Assembly: GCF_001949145.1 (NCBI RefSeq)
Contig: NW_019091404.1
Span: forward strand, 2,868,457-2,887,590
Reading direction: 5' to 3'
Source: Acanthaster planci
Lineage: Eukaryota > Echinodermata > Asteroidea > Valvatida > Acanthasteridae
DNA: 19,134 nucleotides
The translations under genes were made by a program, and so were the position numbers. The notes beneath the pieces are model-generated. The model had not been told where the DNA came from, ran no database searches, and was given only the letters and a program-made list of their open reading frames with translations. Position 1 is the first letter of the stretch. Every line of letters starts with the position of its first letter. Positions 9,501 to 15,500 of this stretch are shown here, in pieces.

Positions 9501-12500
9501 TAGTGCTACCGCAAACCTTTATACTCAATATACATGTATTTATGCATTTGCTGTCAGTCAGCTCGCAGCACTAATGACTAAAACTTGAATCTATAACAGG
9601 AATTAACATCTCCAAGAAATAAAACTAAGCACTGTGATGAAGACGAGCGATTCACGATAGTGCGCCTCCAAGAGTTGGAAACGTGTTAGCCAATCAGAAT
9701 GTGTGAAATTTTTCGAAATTTTTCACATTGTGATTGGCCAACGCGTTGCAAACTCTTGGAGGCGCACTGTTGTGAAACACCCGTATTATCAACACACATG
9801 TACTGATGGAAGATTTGAACTAACCAGATGACCTTGACAGACTTGACATATTTTGGTGATGTGTGGAAGACATTGGCAGTTGTAAAAAGAAGGTTATTCA
9901 AATGTTTACATCAGATGACTTCTTACAAGATCTTGGAAGGGAGTGCTTTAGGCCTTTTCACACTAGACAAATCTCGGGGTTGATCCAGGGTTGAAAACTG
10001 TGACAATTCACCCTGCGCCAAATCCTGTGTCAGGATAAAGAATTTCCAACCTGGATTGAAAATTTTCCTGCTCATTTCCAGGTTGAACTCATTCCGATAA
10101 GTTCGGTTTACACAAAACAAATATGAAACAATACCAGATAGAATGTTGGATTGAAAAGTCTGATTTTCAACCCAGGGCGGTCATGGGTTAGCCCAGGGTT
10201 GAGTTCAACTCGGGTTGAGAGGCTTTCGTGTGAAAAAGCCTTCATTGACACTGATGAAATGATTGTCTGTCATTTGCTAATGCAAAGAAAATGTCTTTGT
10301 TTTCATTTAGGGAGACCTTTGCATATTGAGTGATACTAGTGCTGACTCTACTTATGAATTCACTGACCCTTCAACTGATCGCCACTGTCAATGTGACTTA
10401 TGTGAAAATGGGAAAATCGTTAAAAGGGATTGCACATGCAACCAAGATCCACAGGACAATCGACAAACAGAGTGAGTGTCATGTTCTCCATATATTGGAA
10501 TTTGTCATCATTTTGTGTTCATGTTTTGTATTTTCTATTTATTGGTAAACAAAGCAACACTCAAACTCACAAACCAGGTGAATGGCCGAATTTGCCTGCC
10601 CACTGAAAATGTTCCTGTGTTTAATTTAACCTTCTTTCTATTCTATGCTGCATGTAAGGGTTAGATGTTTAGTATAAACATAAGTAAGGTGAATACTTTA
10701 TACCATTTTTTTCCTTAGATGTGAACTGGTACGCCCTGGACAAATAATGCAAGCGCGGAACAAATGCAAGTTAGCATATAACTGCACTGTCTGCAATTAC
10801 CCATGGATTGTGGTTAGTTTAATTCATTTCATCAGCATTTAAACTTTGTTAAGCTGAAGAGGTTTTTCACGTGACGTAACAGGACGGGTGAAAGCATCTC
10901 AGGAAGGGTACCATGTCCCAGAGGTGCGTGCACTTTGGAATCTGTGTATTTCTATTGGCAGTTTCATTGACACCAGAACGTTGAGAGACTTTGGAGGGGC
11001 GCACATTGCAGCGGACATCTTTGTAAATTGGATGCTGACCTTTGGAATCGTGCGACTGAAAATCCTCTTCTGCTTTTGGATCTTACATTTACATGTCCGT
11101 TTAACCACAATTGATTGTTCATAATTTGCTTTAATGTGAAGCATATCTTAGTATTGATTTTAAAGATCTTTCCTCACACTTGTTCCACTGTCTTTCTGTA
11201 GGATGAGCATGAAAAATGCAAGCCAGCTGGTCCTGACACTACTTGTACATGTGGACCAGATGGGTACTTGGTAACTCGTAATGATTGTCGGCCGGTGCCT
11301 CGTTGCAGTAAGGATCATGAACCAATATCTGGAGGTAGGATGGTGTGTGTAAAAGTGCAGTAAAATAACAATACAGTCATTTCAAAAGCACCTTTTGTTA
11401 GGAATACAAAGTGCCCTGAGGACGATAAAAAGTTAAAAGAATAATTAAAAAATAACAGAAATCTTAATTTAAGCAAAAACTCAACACTAGATTCACACTT
11501 TTGAGGCTCCCTTATTTTCAAAATGCTGCCATATGGTAGATCCACACCCCAAAAGGAGGAGTTTAAAATCAATTTTATAAATTTAAGTTTAAGATTTAAA
11601 GGTTTTCATGGTGAAGGAAACTAGATTTATAGTAACGATTGCGGTAACACCATGTATCTATTGTTGCACCCCGGGTAACACAAAGTGTTACACCAAAGGT
11701 GTACATTAAAAGAGTTTCACTCTGTAAGAAAAGGAACAGCACATGGACGCTAGTGAGTTGAGGTGTTGCAGTCGATGTTCACTCTTCAAAATGTAGAGTC
11801 AGAATGACTCAGCTGAGGACAAAGACTCCAACTCCTCATGCACTAGGCCCATGTGGCTTCCAGGAAAGATTATGCAACAGGTAGTTTCCCAACTGCTGTT
11901 CCATGTCACACCCCACATCAGTGGACTCACTGTACACTAAACAGAAGTAGGCTTACTTAAAAAAAAGGGGGGTCCAATAAACGAGTATGTGTGGTTCTGA
12001 GAAGAACCGGGGAATAACTCGACGTTTCGGACAGTGTACTCTGTCCGTCTTCAGGAGACTGCACATTAACAATGTGCAGAGTTAATAACCAAAACCAGTC
12101 ACACAAAGAGTTGTGCAGTCAAAAGCCATGTTAATTTGCACTTCATGTGTTCAGGCAGCAAGCTTTATTATTAAAGCCCAAGGGTTCCACAGTGGTGGTC
12201 CATAAACGATCATCTTTGCTGTCTCCAACTTCTGAATCAATCTTGCGACAGCTTTAGAGCCTTGAAGCTTTCAGTGTCAAATGTCAGAGCAAACCTCTTT
12301 CACACCATAAACCTCTGATAACCTATCAGAGTATTTTCCAGTATTTATTGTATTCAGTCATTTTAAAGATTGCTTCAGTTAACGATGCAGTCATCGTTAT
12401 AGTTTCTGCAAATCCCTGGGCTCACAGTGAAACAGATTGAAAACCTCTTTGATAGCATGATTGCAAGGGAACATCTTTTTACTGTTTAAATCTTAGGTGG

Positions 12501-15500
12501 TGAGCATGGTACAGAAATGCGGTGTTCACCTTGTAAAGAAGGTTATCATCAACCAGAAAGCAACACCACAAACAAGTGCCGAAGAATTGACCCAGAGGAG
12601 CGTGGAACTGCAACCCTTGATGGTGAGTCCAAGAACGTTGAAAAGCAACTGCTCTATTCAGCTTATAAGCTTTCAATGAGTACAGCTCACACTGTCATAT
12701 GTCCATAAAAATCTGAGGGACAGATAAGGTAATGTCCGTTAATGAACATTTTATGCAAGCAAAAGATATTTGACATTGTTTCTATCAAACAACTTCTAAT
12801 GAAACACACTTCTACAAATACCACGACGTTTCAGCAACTAATATTAGCAGAAACTTATGAGAAAAAATCATCTTTTCTTCAAGCACCCAAATCAAGTACC
12901 ACTTCAGAAGACAGTACAGCAGGGAAGTCCCCTCCAAAATCAACCTCCAAGGCTACCAAAAAAAAGACGCGCACAACTGAAGGAGGTGCTACCACTCTTG
13001 CTCCTACAACAGGTAAATTTATTCATAAGATAGAAAGAAAAGTGTATACACGCACACTTTTTGACCTTTTGTGAAAGGACAGATGAAATAGTCAGCCTAT
13101 CTGACACCTGATGGTTGCACAGATTGCAGATTGCCATTTATTGGACTTAAGGTTTTTCCTTGAAAAGTTACTTTCCTGGCAAACGTCACAGTGAGTGATG
13201 TACAGGATGCTCAAATGAAACCCAGAAGGCACTCTTTTAACCACTTCCTGCCGGGCGACCCGTTTTTGAGTACATAGGCTTTATATGCAGAGCCGGGGAG
13301 CCCGGAACTGGGACAAAAGAGTTGGGCCTTATAACAACAGACCGTGTCAAAAATCCAGCTCTTGGCAACGGCGGTGAAGGAAACTGATACCGAAGCACGA
13401 TTTTTTTTAAAACTAACTTACACAAAGGAATTTTTGTGGTTTTGTGGAAAAAAGACTGAGAAAAACATGCCGACATATATGAAATGACGACTTATAAATG
13501 CCAACTTATAAATGAAATTTTCAATAGGAATGCATTACAGACGATCGAGACTTTTGTTAAAAGGCCGACTTAAAAAATATGACGAGTTACCCGATGCAGA
13601 CTTAGTCGGAGTTTACTGTAGGTCGGGTAGTACACACAATATTGAAGAATGCAAAGTGAAAACCAACAATGTTGAGGTCATTCCAAAAGCATTCTGTCAA
13701 ACTATACATTGATACAGCATACCCCATACCCAAGCTTAGGCTTTCCAGTACTCAACTTCGGCTCCGTCTCAGGCTTCAACTGTTTTTTTATTACCTCACT
13801 TTGAAGCTGTAAGCACAATAATTAGTCTAATAGTGCCACAAAACATCAAATAAGATGCAAGAGAACCAAAAATTACAGTAATCCAATTTAATTTAAATGC
13901 TTCAGGCCCACAATCGGGGATTGGTTTCGTGGATGAATCCTGAGACGGAGACGAAGCTGAGTATTGGAAAATGGCCCTAATCCTCCCAGGTTTAGATCAA
14001 CACACAGAGATGAATTCAATCCCTTTTACAGGTGTGGTCTTGGTCTCGACCTTGGTCTTGTTTTTGGATTACATTTTCAGGCCTGGTCTTGGTCTCTTAC
14101 TGTCAGTTTTGGTCTTGGTCTTGGACTGTCTCAGTCTTGGTCTTGGTCTCGTTTTCTTTTGCTGGTCTGGTCTTGGACTGTTGGTTGTGGTCTTGTTTTT
14201 GGTTTCAGACTGCCTGGTCTTGATTACAACATGGCTTCTAGTATTCTGGTCACTGATTGCAAACCACCAGATAAGTCAGTACTCTACTCCAGTCTAGCAT
14301 CCCTCCTGATCAACCTGAGCATCCTGGTCGAAGTGTTGAGTTCATACTCACCTGTTCTTCTCAGAACCACCATTCTTACAGAAGTGATTGCATCCACATT
14401 GTGTTTGCACAGATCTTGTCTCATATTCACAGTATGTAAATTATGAAGTAAATGGCAAGTTTTTGAAGTGGAATAGCTTCCTATACTTTGTCATTTTGTC
14501 AGATGAAACAACATCACCTACAGGATCACCGCCGATAATCTGCTTAACGTGGAATATTGTCGTCCCTGTCATTGTAGCCTGTTTCGTAATTGGCCTGCTG
14601 GTTGGAGCATGTATACACAAATACTTATGCAAACAAAGTACTTCTGTGCATAGAGGTCAGTAGAGCTAAAGATAGAAGATTGCCTTTCTTTTGTAAGAAT
14701 CAAGAGGACAACACTGAGGGAACTGCGATCTATTGTTTTCCTGTTGAAATCTTAGAATTGCCAGCCTATTCAGGAATGGTCAGTGCTTTATGCATCTGTT
14801 CAGTTTTGGAGTGACTCAGAATCATCATAGATAGAGCATATACATGGACATTTACACATGAAAAAGGGTGTAAGATTCCATCAATCTGCTTAGTTTTGTG
14901 AAGTTCAAATACCTGGTCGGAGTATGATCTGTTGAAAGCTAAATTGGACATGGAATGCTGTAGAGGGATAAAGTTGAAAGTTGATAAAAGTTAGAACGTC
15001 AAAAGTCTGAATTATATTATGCTTGCATATTAACTGTGGCTAACTGTTTGACTGACCAGCTCATGGTTTTTATCACTGACTTCCAGGACAGTTGCTATAG
15101 GTTCATTATATCAGTAAATGCTTACTCTTATGACACTGTTTGGTTATAATTCCAGACTTGCCAAGGGAAGCGGAAACTTTACCACTGAGTAAGATATCCC
15201 TCTTGATGTGGGTGTGTGGTTTGCATTGGGTTCTCTTGGGTTTGGTTGGGTTGTGGGTGGGTGGAATGGATTGGGTTGGGTTGGGGGTAGGGTTGATTGG
15301 GTAGGGTTGGGTTGTGGGTAGGTGGAATGGATTGGGTTGGGTTGTGGGTGAGAGGGTTTGATTGGGATTGGTTGGGTTGTGGGTGTAACTGGATTATGGG
15401 TGGGGTTGAGTAACTGGGTTCATGGAATGGGTTGTGGATTGATAGGTTGATTTAGTTTTTTGGTTTGGTGAGTTACTTGTTTTGTAATGTATCTTTTTTG

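Noticed and set aside
13512-13712. Plus-strand open frame of 66 codons in intron 9
   Set aside because: It starts inside degenerate TTATAAATG repeats, lacks phase-1 splice sites and has no recognisable domain.
13964-14446. Longest plus-strand open frame (160 codons)
   Set aside because: Most of it translates the TCTTGG minisatellite, so its openness and monotonous composition come from the repeat.
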